NCBI RefSeq assembly: GCF_027570195.1
Contig: NZ_JAKMUZ010000017.1
Span: 1 to 63,449 of the forward strand
Direction of reading: 5' to 3'
Source: Corynebacterium yonathiae
GTDB lineage: Bacteria > Actinomycetota > Actinomycetes > Mycobacteriales > Mycobacteriaceae
DNA: 63,449 nt
The position numbers and the translations under genes are program-made. This document shows, piece after piece, positions 31,678-44,225 of this stretch (position 1 is its first letter; each line of letters begins with the position of its first letter). The notes beneath the pieces were generated by a model. The model worked only from the letters and a program-made list of their open reading frames with translations, was not told the DNA's origin and did no database searches.

Positions 31678-33036
31678 GTGAAGACCACCGTAGACAAGCT
31701 GAGCGATACCCGCGTTAAGCTCACCGTCAACGTTCCGTTTGCGGAGCTGGACCAGGAAATCGATCAAGCTTACGCGGCAATCGCGCAGCAGGTTTCTATT
31801 CCAGGTTTCCGTAAGGGCAAGGCACCGCGCCAGCTTATTGACGCTCGCTTCGGCCGCGGCCCCATCCTGGAGCAGGTTGTCAATGACATGCTGCCTTCCC
31901 GCTACGAGCAGGCAGTCAAGGAAAACGATCTGAAGGTCATCGGCCAGCCGGACGTTGACATTTCCAAGATTGAGGACAAGGACTTCGTGGAGTTCACCGC
32001 AGAGGTTGATATCCGTCCTGAGTTCGAGATTCCGGACTTCTCCAAGATCTCCGTTACCGTCCCAGCCCTAAAGGCTGACGAAGAGGACGTCGACAAGGCT
32101 CTGGAGGAGCTGGCAGAGCGCTTCGGTGAGCTCAAGGACACCAAGCGCAAGATGAAGACCGGCGACTACGCCATCATCGACATCACCGCCGAGATTGATG
32201 GCGAGAAGATCGAGGACGCTTCCACCGAAGGCCTGTCCTACCGTATCGGCGACGATGACCTTATCAAGGGCCTGGATACCGCCCTGCGCGGCATGAAGAC
32301 CGGTGAGGATAACGAGTTCACCTCCACCATCCAGTCCGGTGAGCACAAGGACGAAGAGGCCACCATCAAGGTGCATGTCCAGCAGTCGAAGGAGCGCAAG
32401 CTGCCGGCTATGGACGATGAGTTTGCGCAGATGGCTTCTGAGTTCGACACCATGGACGAGCTGCGTGAATCCACCAAGACCCAGGTGGAGGAGACCAAGA
32501 AGGCTGAGCAGGCTGCACAGATCCGCGATGAGGTTCTGAAGTCCGCACTGTCCGAGGTTGAATTCGAACTGCCGCAGTCCGTAGTGGACGAGCAGGCTCA
32601 CTCCCAGCTGCACCAGATCCTGGGCCAGCTGGCTCACGATGAGAAGGCCCTGGCTCAGCTGCTTGAGGCACAGGGCACCTCCCGCGAGGAGTTTGATAAG
32701 CAGACTCGCGAGCAGGCAGAAGAGTCCGTGCGCACCCAGCTGTTCCTTGACGCTGTAGCAGAGAAGGAAGAGCCGGAAGTTTCCCAGCAGGAGCTGACCG
32801 ACCACATCCTGTTCACCGCTCAGTCCTACGGCATGGACCCGAACCAGTTCATCCAGCAGCTGCAGTCCAACGGCCAGATCGCAAATCTTTTCTCTGACGT
32901 GCGCCGTGGTAAGGCACTGGCTGCCGCTATCTGCCGCACCACCGTCAAGGATGAAGAGGGCAACGATGTAGACGTTGACCAGTACTTCGGTGAAATCGAA
33001 GAAGAGGACGCTGCAGAAGCTTCCGAGGAGAAGTAA
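31678..33036 (+). CDS. tig: Trigger factor, ribosome-associated chaperone and prolyl isomerase
   Basis: This 452-residue protein binds the ribosome exit and shields nascent chains. The ribosome-binding signature GFRKGKAPR is at residues 43-51. The FKBP-type isomerase domain lies around residues 155-240 ([26 protein letters not shown]). A helical chaperone domain and an acidic tail follow ([12 protein letters not shown]). It starts at GTG 31678. In mycobacteria, and as I recall in C. glutamicum, clpP1-clpP2 follow tig directly; here an nrd cluster of about 5.5 kb lies between them. Confidence 0.97.
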   Translation: MKTTVDKLSDTRVKLTVNVPFAELDQEIDQAYAAIAQQVSIPGFRKGKAPRQLIDARFGRGPILEQVVNDMLPSRYEQAVKENDLKVIGQPDVDISKIEDKDFVEFTAEVDIRPEFEIPDFSKISVTVPALKADEEDVDKALEELAERFGELKDTKRKMKTGDYAIIDITAEIDGEKIEDASTEGLSYRIGDDDLIKGLDTALRGMKTGEDNEFTSTIQSGEHKDEEATIKVHVQQSKERKLPAMDDEFAQMASEFDTMDELRESTKTQVEETKKAEQAAQIRDEVLKSALSEVEFELPQSVVDEQAHSQLHQILGQLAHDEKALAQLLEAQGTSREEFDKQTREQAEESVRTQLFLDAVAEKEEPEVSQQELTDHILFTAQSYGMDPNQFIQQLQSNGQIANLFSDVRRGKALAAAICRTTVKDEEGNDVDVDQYFGEIEEEDAAEASEEK

Positions 33037-33087
33037 TCTCCCGCTTGTAACGCGCTGCTGCCACATGTGTGGTGGCGAGCGCGCATG

Positions 33088-33134
33088 AAACCCCGGATTC
33101 AGGTAACTCAAGGATGAGCCTGAATCCGGGGTTT
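33088..33134 (+). terminator. Strong hairpin after tig
   Basis: AAACCCCGGATTCAGG pairs perfectly with CCTGAATCCGGGGTTT (16 bp, 15-nt loop). The T content after it is modest. It marks the edge between tig and the converging nrd cluster. Confidence 0.85.
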
Positions 33135-33209
33135 GTGCCATTGTGAACGCCCCCTAGGAGTCTTTGAGTACTTCGAAGAGGGCGTGATGTGTGTTGGCTG
33201 GGGATACCG

Positions 33210-33791
33210 CTAGCCGTTCTTGGCTCTAAAGGCCTCGTCGGTCAACTGCAGGAAGCGCATAACGTAATCCTTGACAAAGTCTGCGGTACGTTGATTGAGA
33301 TGTCCGGACTCTTCGAAAAGGGTGGGGGATTGGCCCAGAAATACTTCGGGCTGACCAGGGAGCGGCATGTCGAAGTAGGACAGAGCGAGGCGAAGGTTCT
33401 TCTGTGAACTGTAGCCGCCCATGCGGCCTACAGAGTGGCTAATGATACCTGCGGGAAGGTTCTTCCACGCCACATCTGAGTTGGGTTTAGAGCCGATGTC
33501 CACTGCGTTTTTGAGGCAGGCAGGGATAGTGCGGTTGTTCTCTGGCGTAATGAAGAGGATCCCGCTCGAGTTCTTGATGGTCTCGCGAAAGGTGGTGTAC
33601 TCAGCCGGAGTGGGCTTGTCCGTGACGGCGGGGTCATCGTAGTCGAAGTCATAGAGCGGCAAGTCACGGATTTCCACGATGTTTGCCTCGTAGCCTTCAG
33701 GGATCATCGTGAGCACCTCGTGTGCAATCTTGCGTGCAAATGACTCTCGGCGCAGGCTGCCGACGATAACGCTGATACGTGGGGTGGTCAT
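33210..33791 (-). CDS. NADPH-dependent FMN reductase
   Basis: This 193-residue flavodoxin-fold protein has ISVIVGSLRRESFARKIA (phosphate-binding loop) at the start and the PENNRTIPACLKNAVDIGSK motif typical of the NADPH-dependent FMN reductase/chromate reductase group. It has AGAAGG before the ATG. It is the last gene of the minus-strand run that begins with the MntR-like gene. I infer that it could supply electrons to the flavoprotein NrdI. General flavin or quinone reduction is the alternative. Confidence 0.85.
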   Translation of the reverse strand: MTTPRISVIVGSLRRESFARKIAHEVLTMIPEGYEANIVEIRDLPLYDFDYDDPAVTDKPTPAEYTTFRETIKNSSGILFITPENNRTIPACLKNAVDIGSKPNSDVAWKNLPAGIISHSVGRMGGYSSQKNLRLALSYFDMPLPGQPEVFLGQSPTLFEESGHLNQRTADFVKDYVMRFLQLTDEAFRAKNG

Positions 33792-33830
33792 GGTAAACCT
33801 TCTTTCTTAGTTGGGTGTAGGGAGACGTGG

Positions 33831-37362
<3,532 letters not shown>

Positions 37363-37412
37363 TGTGTTTTCCAATCTGTGTGATGCGGATGTGTTCTTCA
37401 TCTTGTGGGGGA

Positions 37413-37850
37413 TTAATGGGGTGTCATCGTTAGCTGCTTTTGCTGCTCCCAAAACTTCTGAAGGCCCTGCTTTACGGCGGCGATGTCCTTCTGGGTGCCG
37501 AGAAGCTCGAAGTGATACAGCTCCGGTACGTGGCACTTGGCGGAAATGATGCGTCCGGCGACGCAGTAAGCACTTCCGAAGTTGGTATTCCCTGAGGTAA
37601 TAACGCCCCGGATAAAGGAGCGGTTGATTGGGTCATTGAGGAAGTCGATGACCTGTTTGGGGACTGCGCGCTTGAGCGAGCCGCCGCCGTAGGTGGGAAC
37701 GATGAGTACGTACGGGTGTGAAACCTGGATCATCCCGGTTTTCTTGGGGCGCAGTGGAATGCGCACCGCGGGTCTATCTAAGCGTTCGACGAATCTTTTC
37801 GTGTTCTCTGAAACGCTGGAAAAGTACACCAAATCTGGTGAGTCTGACAT
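37413..37850 (-). CDS. nrdI: NrdI flavodoxin-like activator of NrdF
   Basis: This 145-residue FMN protein makes the oxidant needed to build the NrdF radical. It has [16 protein letters not shown] (FMN phosphate loop), [20 protein letters not shown] and [10 protein letters not shown], all typical of NrdI. In class Ie enzymes NrdI and oxygen convert the NrdF tyrosine to a DOPA radical. I use ATG 37850, with GCAGGAT just upstream. It is the first reductase gene of the cluster. No nrdH (glutaredoxin-like) gene precedes it, although nrdH is usual in actinobacterial nrdHIEF operons. Confidence 0.93.
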   Translation of the reverse strand: MSDSPDLVYFSSVSENTKRFVERLDRPAVRIPLRPKKTGMIQVSHPYVLIVPTYGGGSLKRAVPKQVIDFLNDPINRSFIRGVITSGNTNFGSAYCVAGRIISAKCHVPELYHFELLGTQKDIAAVKQGLQKFWEQQKQLTMTPH

Positions 37851-37910
37851 GGCAATCCTGCTCATTCTGGCCTTAGCCATAAGTGGGATAGGTGATATTC
37901 GAAAATACTA

Positions 37911-37950
37911 ACTACGCAATGCCGTAGTTGCAACTACGGTCTAACGTAGT
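37911..37950. promoter_or_regulatory. Interlocked palindrome array upstream of nrdI
   Basis: Two copies of ACTACG-N6-CGTAGT (37911-37928 and 37933-37950) have centres 22 bp apart, about two helical turns. Between them CGTAGTTGCAACTACG (37923-37938) is itself a perfect palindrome. On the minus strand TTGCGT-N16-TATCAC could be the nrdI promoter, with its -35 inside the array. The binding factor may be NrdR or the MntR-like protein; this is not decided by the sequence. Confidence 0.75.
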
Positions 37951-37995
37951 TTTGAAAAGGGCAGGTGAGAGCAGGATTAATGCAAAGGGGAATGT

Positions 37996-38676
37996 CTAAA
38001 GGTTGTGGTGTGCTACAAACACTGCGTCGGTAGCTGGGCGTCCAAGTACTACCCACTGAGTGCCGCCGGCCACCTGTATTTCGAGAGAATCTGAAAAGGG
38101 CGCTCCCTCGCGCGTGCTAAGAACAGCCCCAGTGACAATGCCGCGCTCTTCAAGGAACTTCAGCAGTTGTGGGTCGGAATCAGAAATGCGTTCCACGGTC
38201 ACCTGCGATTGTGCACCGCTGTCGGTGAGGCGATGCGCACTGGGGATAGTGATCTGTCCATCAACCGTAGGGATAGGATCGCCGTGCGGATCCCTAGTGG
38301 GGTAATCAAGGAACTTATCCACACGTTCTATGAGCATGTCAGACACCGCGTGTTCGAGATTTTCGGCTTCATTATGGACTTCGTCCCAGGTGTAGCCCAA
38401 TGCTTGAACCAAAAAAGACTCAAGCAATCGGTGACGGCGCACCATGACCAATGCGTACTGCCTGCCAAGTTCGGTTAACTCCACAGAGCCATAGGGCGTG
38501 TGTGACACGAGCCCTTGCTTCGCCATTTTGCGCACTGCATCGGAAACCGAGGAGAGCTTGAGTCCCAGCTGTTTCGCTATAAGCGTGGCGGTAACGGGCT
38601 CGGATGACCATTCCTTTAGCCCCCAGATAGCTTTCAAATAGTTCTGGGTACTGGTGGACAGCTCGGAAATAGACAT
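37996..38676 (-). CDS. MntR-like metalloregulator, DtxR family
   Basis: This 226-residue protein has an N-terminal winged helix (residues 5-60; LSSVSDAVRKMAKQGL), a dimerisation and metal-binding domain, and a C-terminal SH3/FeoA-like domain (residues 150-226). Compared with DtxR it keeps His82, Glu86, His101, Glu108 and His109, but has Glu105 at the position of Cys102. That Glu is the change that makes MntR manganese-selective. Asn12 stands where DtxR has Met10. It lies upstream of nrdI on the same strand. I infer that it senses manganese and controls a manganese-sparing reductase. The site array in the gap to nrdI is a candidate target. Confidence 0.85.
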   Translation of the reverse strand: MSISELSTSTQNYLKAIWGLKEWSSEPVTATLIAKQLGLKLSSVSDAVRKMAKQGLVSHTPYGSVELTELGRQYALVMVRRHRLLESFLVQALGYTWDEVHNEAENLEHAVSDMLIERVDKFLDYPTRDPHGDPIPTVDGQITIPSAHRLTDSGAQSQVTVERISDSDPQLLKFLEERGIVTGAVLSTREGAPFSDSLEIQVAGGTQWVVLGRPATDAVFVAHHNL

Positions 38677-38726
38677 GAGTAAATGTTAACCCAGCTTCCG
38701 TGTGCGCCTTTGGCGCTGTGGCCCAA

Positions 38727-38740
38727 CGCTCATAGCGAAC
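38727..38740. promoter_or_regulatory. ClgR box upstream of clpP1
   Basis: CGCT-CATA-GCGAAC matches the actinobacterial ClgR consensus CGCT-N4-GCGNAC exactly, 75 bp before clpP1. ClgR is the known activator of clp genes in corynebacteria and relatives. A second inverted motif CGCC-TTT-GGCG lies just upstream at 38705. Confidence 0.65.
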
Positions 38741-38814
38741 AGAGGCCAAGTTTGAGAGAAATGCCGGTAAGGTGGGGCCAGTTAAAGCATTCTTCACTTG
38801 AAGGAGAACCACTA

Positions 38815-39414
38815 ATGTCTGAGAAGATTTCAATGAACTCGTCGTCTACGGGTATGAATCTGAGCGATAGCGTGTACGAGCGCCTGTTGCGCGAGCGCAT
38901 TATCTTCCTGGGAACCCAGGTCGATGATGAGATTGCGAACAAGCTGTGCGCCCAGATCCTCCTGCTGTCCGCCGAGGACCCCACTCGCGACATTTCGCTC
39001 TACATCAACTCCCCGGGTGGCTCTGTCACTGCGGGCATGGCCATCTACGACACCATGAAGTACTCGCCGTGCGATATCGCCACCTACGGTATGGGTCTGG
39101 CAGCTTCCATGGGCCAGTTCCTGCTTTCCGGCGGTACCAAGGGCAAGCGCTTTGCCCTGCCGCACGCACGCATCATGATGCACCAGCCTTCCGCAGGCGT
39201 GGGCGGTACTGCCGCAGATATCGCTATCCAGGCTGAACAGTTTGCGCAAACCAAGCGCGAGATGGCTGAGCTCATTGCCGAGCACACCGGCCAAACCTTT
39301 GAGCAGATCACCAAGGACTCTGATCGTGACCGTTGGATGACCGCACAGCAGGCCAAGGATTACGGCATTGTTGACCACGTCATCGAGTCCGTCAACGGCC
39401 CGCTGAGCAACTAG
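38815..39414 (+). CDS. clpP1: ATP-dependent Clp protease proteolytic subunit 1
   Basis: This 199-residue serine peptidase has the catalytic triad Ser98 (GLAASMGQ), His123 (MMHQPSAG) and Asp172 (DSDRDRWM). It forms the mixed ClpP1P2 barrel with the next gene product and degrades proteins fed by ClpX or ClpC. I use ATG 38815 with AAGGAGA upstream; the longer in-frame reading to 38683 covers the ClgR box. ClpP1P2 is essential in many actinobacteria. Confidence 0.96.
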   Translation: MSEKISMNSSSTGMNLSDSVYERLLRERIIFLGTQVDDEIANKLCAQILLLSAEDPTRDISLYINSPGGSVTAGMAIYDTMKYSPCDIATYGMGLAASMGQFLLSGGTKGKRFALPHARIMMHQPSAGVGGTAADIAIQAEQFAQTKREMAELIAEHTGQTFEQITKDSDRDRWMTAQQAKDYGIVDHVIESVNGPLSN

Positions 39415-39433
39415 GGAATAAGGAGAAATCACT

Positions 39434-40057
39434 ATGAATCAGTCCCAGATGCCAAGTTCCCGTTACGTTCTGCCATCCTTCATTGAGCAGTCCGCACAGG
39501 GCACTAAGGAAACAAACCCATACTCCAAGCTTTTTGAAGAGCGTATTATCTTCTTGGGTACCCAGGTAGATGACACTTCCGCCAATGACATCATGGCGCA
39601 GCTGCTGGTCTTGGAGAGCCAGGATCCGGACCGCGATATCACCATGTACATCAACTCGCCTGGTGGATCCTTCACCGCGTTGATGGCTATCTATGACACC
39701 ATGCGCTACGTGCGACCCGATGTGCAGACCGTGTGCCTGGGCCAGGCTGCTTCCGCAGCGGCTGTGCTCTTGGCGGCGGGTGCACCAGGCAAGCGTGCTG
39801 CGCTGCCAAACTCCCGCGTTTTGATCCACCAGCCGGCAACGCAGGGTACCCAGGGCCAGGTTTCTGACCTGGAGATCCAAGCCGCTGAGATTGAGCGCAT
39901 GCGTAAGCTGATGGAAACTACCCTGTCTGAGCACACTGGTCGTACCGCTGAGCAGATCCGCATTGATACTGACCGCGACAAGATCCTGACCGCTCAGGAA
40001 GCCGTTGAGTACGGCATCATCGATACGGTCTTTGATTACCGCAAGCTCAATGCATAA
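39434..40057 (+). CDS. clpP2: ATP-dependent Clp protease proteolytic subunit 2
   Basis: This 207-residue protein has catalytic residues Ser107 (GQAASAAA), His132 (VLIHQPA) and Asp182 (DTDRDKI). The N-terminus is longer and polar, as usual for the second actinobacterial ClpP. It begins 19 nt after clpP1 with AAGGAGA, so the two are one operon. A strong terminator follows. Confidence 0.96.
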   Translation: MNQSQMPSSRYVLPSFIEQSAQGTKETNPYSKLFEERIIFLGTQVDDTSANDIMAQLLVLESQDPDRDITMYINSPGGSFTALMAIYDTMRYVRPDVQTVCLGQAASAAAVLLAAGAPGKRAALPNSRVLIHQPATQGTQGQVSDLEIQAAEIERMRKLMETTLSEHTGRTAEQIRIDTDRDKILTAQEAVEYGIIDTVFDYRKLNA

Positions 40058-40081
40058 TTTGGAATAACGCATTTCACGTGG

Positions 40082-40126
40082 CCCCTGCTATGCAACCTGC
40101 ATTCCAGTTGTATGGCAGGGGTTTTC
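40082..40126 (+). terminator. Terminator after clpP1-clpP2
   Basis: CCCCTGCTATGCAAC pairs with GTTGTATGGCAGGGG (two wobbles) and is followed by TTTTCTGCTTTT. Confidence 0.88.
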
Positions 40127-40292
40127 TGCTTTTAATGCAGGGAAGGGGGTGTGCTGCTGACTCGTGCTGCACCCGAATGGGGTACCTCTCTTCATGCAAT
40201 TCCTGCAGGCCGTTAGGTACATTTCTGTCATGCGACACTAAACCTATAACGACCGATTTGTGATTTAGGCCTCTAAGTGGTCATATGTTTTT

Positions 40293-41795
40293 ATGGAGAA
40301 ACACACATCTGACGCGGCGGCCCAGGCTGCTGCGCCCGTGCCGCAGAGCGGCGAGCGCACATTCTTTGGCCACCCTTGGGGCTTGGCCAACCTTTTTGGC
40401 GTGGAAATGTGGGAGCGCTTTAGCTTCTACGGCATGCAGGCCCTAGTCCTGCTGTACATGTATTACGCCACTACCGATGGTGGCCTAGGTCTAGATCGAG
40501 CGGACGCGACGTCCATCGTCGGCGCCTATGGCGGCTTAGTATATATGGCCTGCTTGTTGGCTTCTCTTGTCGCTGACCGTGTGCTGGGTGCAGAGCGCAC
40601 ACTGTTTTACTCAGCCGTCATGGTGATGGCTGGCCACCTCGCGTTGGCGTTTATCCCTGCGGTTACGGGGTTGGCGATTGGCTTGGTTCTTATTGCGGTT
40701 GGGTCTGGTGGCGTTAAGACCACTGCACAGGTCGTGCTTGGTTCCATGTACAGCCGGGACGACCCGCGCCGTGATGGTGGCTTCTCCATCTTCTATATGG
40801 GTGTCAATATCGGTGCTCTTGTTGGTCCGCTGCTTACCACCGCTCTGTGGGGCTGGCAGGGCTTCCATTGGGGCTTCGGTATCGCGGCAGTCGGCATGGC
40901 GCTCGGCCTGATTCAGTACTCCCTGATGCGCAAGACCACTATTAAGGACGCGGGGCACGAGGTTCCAAACCCGGCTAGCTCCAAGCAGCTACTTATGGGG
41001 GTGGTGGCAGTTGCCGCCGTGGTCGTGGTCATGGTGGTGGCATTGGCTACCGGCGCTATTCAGGTTGATTGGCTGTCCAATATTGTCACCGCGGTGGCTC
41101 TTGTAGCTGCAATCTATTTGTGGGGCCAAATGTATACCTCGAAGTTGGTGACCCGCGAGGAAAAGAACCGCCTGCTCGGCTTTATCCCGCTGTTCGTTTC
41201 CGGCGTTTTGTTCTTCGGCATCTTCCAGCAGCAGTTCACCGTGATGACGATTTATTCGGATGTGCGCTTGGACCGCCACATGTTTGGTTGGGAAATCCCG
41301 CCATCACTGGTGCAGTCCATTAACCCAATTTTTATCGTTATTTTCTCCGCAGTCTTTGCAACGATGTGGACGAAGCTAGGGGATAGGCAGTGGTCCACCC
41401 CAGTAAAGTTCGGCGTAGCCAATATCGTCATCGGCATCTCCTTGTTCTTCTTCCTTCCTTTCTCGGGTGCGGAAGCGAACTCCACCCCGATGTTTGTCAT
41501 CGTTTTCATCCTCTTCCTTTTCACCATGGCGGAACTTCTACTGTCGCCGGTGGGCAATGCCCTAGCTACTAAGGTGGCGCCGGTGGCGTTCCCGTCCCGC
41601 ATGATGGCGGTGTGGATGATGGCGGTGGCTATGGGTACCTCGCTGGCCGGCTCCTTGGCTAGCTTCTATAACCCGGATGATGCAGGCGCGGAGAATACCT
41701 TCTTCATCTCCCTTGGTGTTGTATCCATCGTGTTGGGTGCCATCCTGCTTGTTCTAAGCCGCTGGGTGGTAAAGAAATTTTCCACCTTCCGCTAG
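40293..41795 (+). CDS. Proton-dependent oligopeptide transporter (POT/PTR family)
   Basis: This 500-residue inner-membrane symporter for di- and tripeptides has 12-14 spans. The POT signature around VEMWERFSFYGMQALVLLYM holds the ExxER proton-coupling motif near residues 38-42. FYMGVNIGAL is the second family motif. The start ATG 40293 has no strong ribosome site; the region before it is AT-rich with TATAAC at 40245. It is a single gene between the clpP terminator and the pit promoter region. It likely feeds peptides as carbon and nitrogen sources. Confidence 0.92.
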   Translation: MEKHTSDAAAQAAAPVPQSGERTFFGHPWGLANLFGVEMWERFSFYGMQALVLLYMYYATTDGGLGLDRADATSIVGAYGGLVYMACLLASLVADRVLGAERTLFYSAVMVMAGHLALAFIPAVTGLAIGLVLIAVGSGGVKTTAQVVLGSMYSRDDPRRDGGFSIFYMGVNIGALVGPLLTTALWGWQGFHWGFGIAAVGMALGLIQYSLMRKTTIKDAGHEVPNPASSKQLLMGVVAVAAVVVVMVVALATGAIQVDWLSNIVTAVALVAAIYLWGQMYTSKLVTREEKNRLLGFIPLFVSGVLFFGIFQQQFTVMTIYSDVRLDRHMFGWEIPPSLVQSINPIFIVIFSAVFATMWTKLGDRQWSTPVKFGVANIVIGISLFFFLPFSGAEANSTPMFVIVFILFLFTMAELLLSPVGNALATKVAPVAFPSRMMAVWMMAVAMGTSLAGSLASFYNPDDAGAENTFFISLGVVSIVLGAILLVLSRWVVKKFSTFR

Positions 41796-41966
41796 ATGCT
41801 GTAAAACACCCTTAAATGGGAGGTATGTCGGCGTGATGTTGGCATAACTCCCTAAGTGGTTTTTATCACTCGGGTTAAGCAGGGGAGGTGGGGGCATTTA
41901 ATTGGCATTAGCTGGGGAAATTTTATCCCTTTGGAATTCTCTTGGGCTCGATTCTGAGCCCCAGCA

Positions 41967-41990
41967 GGTTAACAAAAGGTTAACCAAAGG
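41967..41990 (+). promoter_or_regulatory. GTTAAC direct repeats upstream of the Pit transporter gene
   Basis: GGTTAACAAAA and GGTTAACCAAA repeat with an 11-bp period, the spacing used by OmpR/PhoB-type response regulators. The 318-bp gap (41796-42113) also holds a hairpin GGGCTC-N6-GAGCCC at 41944-41961; I see no gene in it. A phosphate-response regulator is a plausible binder. Confidence 0.5.
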
Positions 41991-42113
41991 AAATGTTAAA
42001 GAAAAGCAATTGTCTGCGGATAGGTGCAGGAGTAATCTGCATTTCGTCCGCGACGTGTGAAGGCGCCGCAGATGCGTACCGTGTTCATCTTTTCTTTCCA
42101 AGGGGCCAACGCT

Positions 42114-43412
42114 GTGACAGCGACTCTGATTATCCTCGGCATTGTGGTGGTGACCGCCCTTGCCTTTGACTTTACGAACGGATTTCATGACACTGCCAAC
42201 GCGATGGCTACGTCCATTGCCACTGGTGCTTTGAAGCCTTTTACCGCGGTAGCCATCTCCGCAGCGCTTAACCTTGTGGGTGCCTTCCTTTCGGTCAATG
42301 TTGCTGCGACCGTGGCAAAGGGCATTGTTAACCTTGATTCCTACGACCTGTCTGGCGCCGCCGCTGATACCGACGGCCAGGCACTGTTGATGGTCGTCTT
42401 CACTGGCCTTATCGGCGGCATCATCTGGAACCTGTTCACCTGGTTGCTGGGTATGCCGTCCAGTTCCTCCCACGCCTTGTTCGGTGGCCTTATTGGTGCC
42501 GCCTTCGCTGCGATGGGCTCGGCTGGCGTGGAGTGGTCCTCCATTGCCGGCAAGATCATTATCCCGGCCGTTGCCTCGCCTATCATCGCGGCGCTGGTTT
42601 CGGCGTGTGCCACGTTCCTTATCTACTGGGTAACCAACACCATCCCGAATAAGGCTAAGAACGAGCACTTCCGCCACGGTCAGATCGTCACTGCGTGCCT
42701 GGTGTCCCTGGCGCACGGCGCTGGCGATGCACAGAAGACCATGGGCGTTATCTTCCTGGCGCTGGTTGCCTCTGGGCATGCGGTTGCAGGCGCCCGCATT
42801 CCAACCTGGGTTATCGTTTCTTGTGCTGTGGCTATCGCGGCCGGCACTCTGTCCGGCGGCTGGCGCGTTATCCGCACCCTGGGCAAGGGTCTGGTGGAGA
42901 TTGAGTCCCCACAGGGCATGGCCGCTGAAGCTACTTCTGCAGCCATCATCCTCACCTCTGCTACCGGTGGTATGGCACTGTCCACCACCCACGTGTCCAC
43001 CGGTTCCATTCTGGGTACCGGCCTGGGGCGCCGCGGTGCTGAGGTTCGCTGGGGTGTTGCCATGCGCATGGTGTCCGCATGGCTCATCACCTTGCCGTGC
43101 GCTGCGTTCGTGGGCTTTGCTACCTGGTGGTTGGCACACGGCGTCTCCTCCTTCACCAACGTCGCAACCGGTGCCATCGTGGACTTCGTCTTGCTGCTGG
43201 CAATGGCCGCGCTCATTGTCATCCGTTCCCGCATGAGCCCGGTGGATGCTTCCAACGTCAACAACGACTGGGAACCAAACTCCGAGTCCGTGGATTCTTC
43301 CATGGGTGCGGGCTCTGACCGCAAGGAGCCAGTTGCTGCCGGCGCCGCACCAGTGTCCGCTACCAATGCGGAGGATGCCTCCGCGCCGTCTACTGTTCAA
43401 GAGGAGCGCTAA
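42114..43412 (+). CDS. Low-affinity inorganic phosphate transporter, Pit family
   Basis: This 432-residue membrane permease (PF01384) has the family repeats FDFTNGFHDTANAMATSIATGAL near the start and VSLAHGAGDAQKTMGV in the second half. It imports phosphate, probably as a metal-phosphate complex, with protons. I choose GTG 42114 (MTATLIILGIVVV), preceded by AAGGGG, since it gives the usual Pit N-terminus; ATG 42072 would add 14 residues. The small membrane protein gene follows after 3 nt. The C-terminal 60 residues are polar and disordered. Confidence 0.92.
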   Translation: MTATLIILGIVVVTALAFDFTNGFHDTANAMATSIATGALKPFTAVAISAALNLVGAFLSVNVAATVAKGIVNLDSYDLSGAAADTDGQALLMVVFTGLIGGIIWNLFTWLLGMPSSSSHALFGGLIGAAFAAMGSAGVEWSSIAGKIIIPAVASPIIAALVSACATFLIYWVTNTIPNKAKNEHFRHGQIVTACLVSLAHGAGDAQKTMGVIFLALVASGHAVAGARIPTWVIVSCAVAIAAGTLSGGWRVIRTLGKGLVEIESPQGMAAEATSAAIILTSATGGMALSTTHVSTGSILGTGLGRRGAEVRWGVAMRMVSAWLITLPCAAFVGFATWWLAHGVSSFTNVATGAIVDFVLLLAMAALIVIRSRMSPVDASNVNNDWEPNSESVDSSMGAGSDRKEPVAAGAAPVSATNAEDASAPSTVQEER

Positions 43413-43415
43413 ACC

Positions 43416-43706
43416 ATGACTGCTGCAGAAATCTTCCAGTCCCTCATTCACGTTGCAGGCTTGGCGTTGGTCTTCGGTGCTGGCATTCCGCTACTTTTCT
43501 CCTTGGGCATGCGGTGTATGACCGGTGACCCCATTCGCGACGACAACGGCGTCGTTGTTGGCGATACCCCTGCAAGCCCTCAGATGAAGGTGCTTGGCTG
43601 GACTGTCTATGCGGTGCTGGCCGTAGTTATCCTGGTGGCCATCATGTGGATTGCCCGCGATACGCTGGACCACTACTTTGGCTTCACGCCGTTTGGCGAC
43701 CTCTAA
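43416..43706 (+). CDS. Small two-span membrane protein co-transcribed with the Pit transporter
   Basis: This 96-residue protein has hydrophobic helices at about residues 12-32 and 58-80, and a conserved-looking polar loop between them. It starts 3 nt after the phosphate transporter stop, so translation is likely coupled. Such a partner occurs beside Pit genes in other corynebacteria, as far as I recall. It may be an accessory subunit of phosphate uptake, but no motif shows this. Confidence 0.75.
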   Translation: MTAAEIFQSLIHVAGLALVFGAGIPLLFSLGMRCMTGDPIRDDNGVVVGDTPASPQMKVLGWTVYAVLAVVILVAIMWIARDTLDHYFGFTPFGDL

Positions 43707-43760
43707 GTCATTGTCCTCCCTTGGGGGTAAACCTCTAATGTGGCGTGCGACACACTTTCT

Positions 43761-43827
43761 TTAAGTTAACAAAAAGTTAACTTAAAGCGACCAAAGGGTT
43801 GCCTAACGAGGGTATGTCGCGTATATT
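43761..43827 (+). promoter_or_regulatory. GTTAAC direct repeats with a near-consensus promoter
   Basis: AAGTTAACAAA and AAGTTAACTTA repeat with an 11-bp period (43763-43784), the same design as upstream of the Pit transporter gene. Next come TTGCCT (43799) and TATATT (43822) with 17-bp spacing. The layout suits activation by a response regulator. The repeats also form an inverted repeat around AAAAA. Confidence 0.6.
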
Positions 43828-43870
43828 CCTCTGTATCAAACAGAGAGAAAGCCACATGGAGGTGTGAGAA

Positions 43871-44125
43871 ATGAACATGATGCGTTCTTTGATGGACGGC
43901 ATCGCTGATGCGTTCAAGAGCTCCACCACTGGTACCGGCCTGGACACCATTTCGGAAGCTCCAGTTCGTGCTTTGGTGGCAGAAACCCTGCTTGACGCTG
44001 ATAAGACTCCTGCTACGACCAAAGACGTTGCAGAGGCACTAGAAACCGTTACCGGTCATGCACCGGATGAACTTGAGATGCTCGATGCAGAACTTTTCCT
44101 GCTCGACTTCGACTGGCTGCAATAG
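43871..44125 (+). CDS. Small acidic protein, possibly phosphate-responsive
   Basis: This 84-residue protein has no membrane segment or known motif. It is acidic, with a helical Ala/Glu/Asp-rich second half that ends LFLLDFDWLQ. AGGTGTGAG precedes ATG 43871. It is a single-gene unit with its own promoter, the GTTAAC repeats and a strong terminator. The shared promoter motif with the Pit transporter gene suggests common control. I do not recognise the protein. Confidence 0.65.
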   Translation: MNMMRSLMDGIADAFKSSTTGTGLDTISEAPVRALVAETLLDADKTPATTKDVAEALETVTGHAPDELEMLDAELFLLDFDWLQ

Positions 44126-44149
44126 GCAGCTACTGAATGAAATCCCCAT

Positions 44150-44188
44150 GAGGCCCCTTGTTACACGCGCTGTGTAGCAAGGGGCCTC
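44150..44188. terminator. Terminator between the 84-residue protein gene and the SDR gene
   Basis: GAGGCCCCTTG pairs perfectly with CAAGGGGCCTC, with TACAC and TGTGTAG extending the stem. It serves both converging genes. Confidence 0.85.
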
Positions 44189-44225
44189 GTGCTATGTGGG
44201 GCACGGTGGACGTCGGCAAGCGCGG

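Noticed and set aside
32068..33141. Minus-strand ORF of 357 codons opposite tig
   Set aside because: It is antisense to trigger factor, Leu/Gly/Val-rich from mirrored codons, and runs through the tig terminator.
40078..40263. ORF of 61 codons after clpP2
   Set aside because: It starts at the clpP terminator and runs through it, with no ribosome site and a Cys-rich random-looking product.
41898..43451. Long minus-strand ORF of 517 codons opposite the phosphate transporter gene
   Set aside because: It is a shadow of the Pit transporter gene: composition is His/Gly/Arg-rich without domains, and the plus strand encodes a clear transporter.
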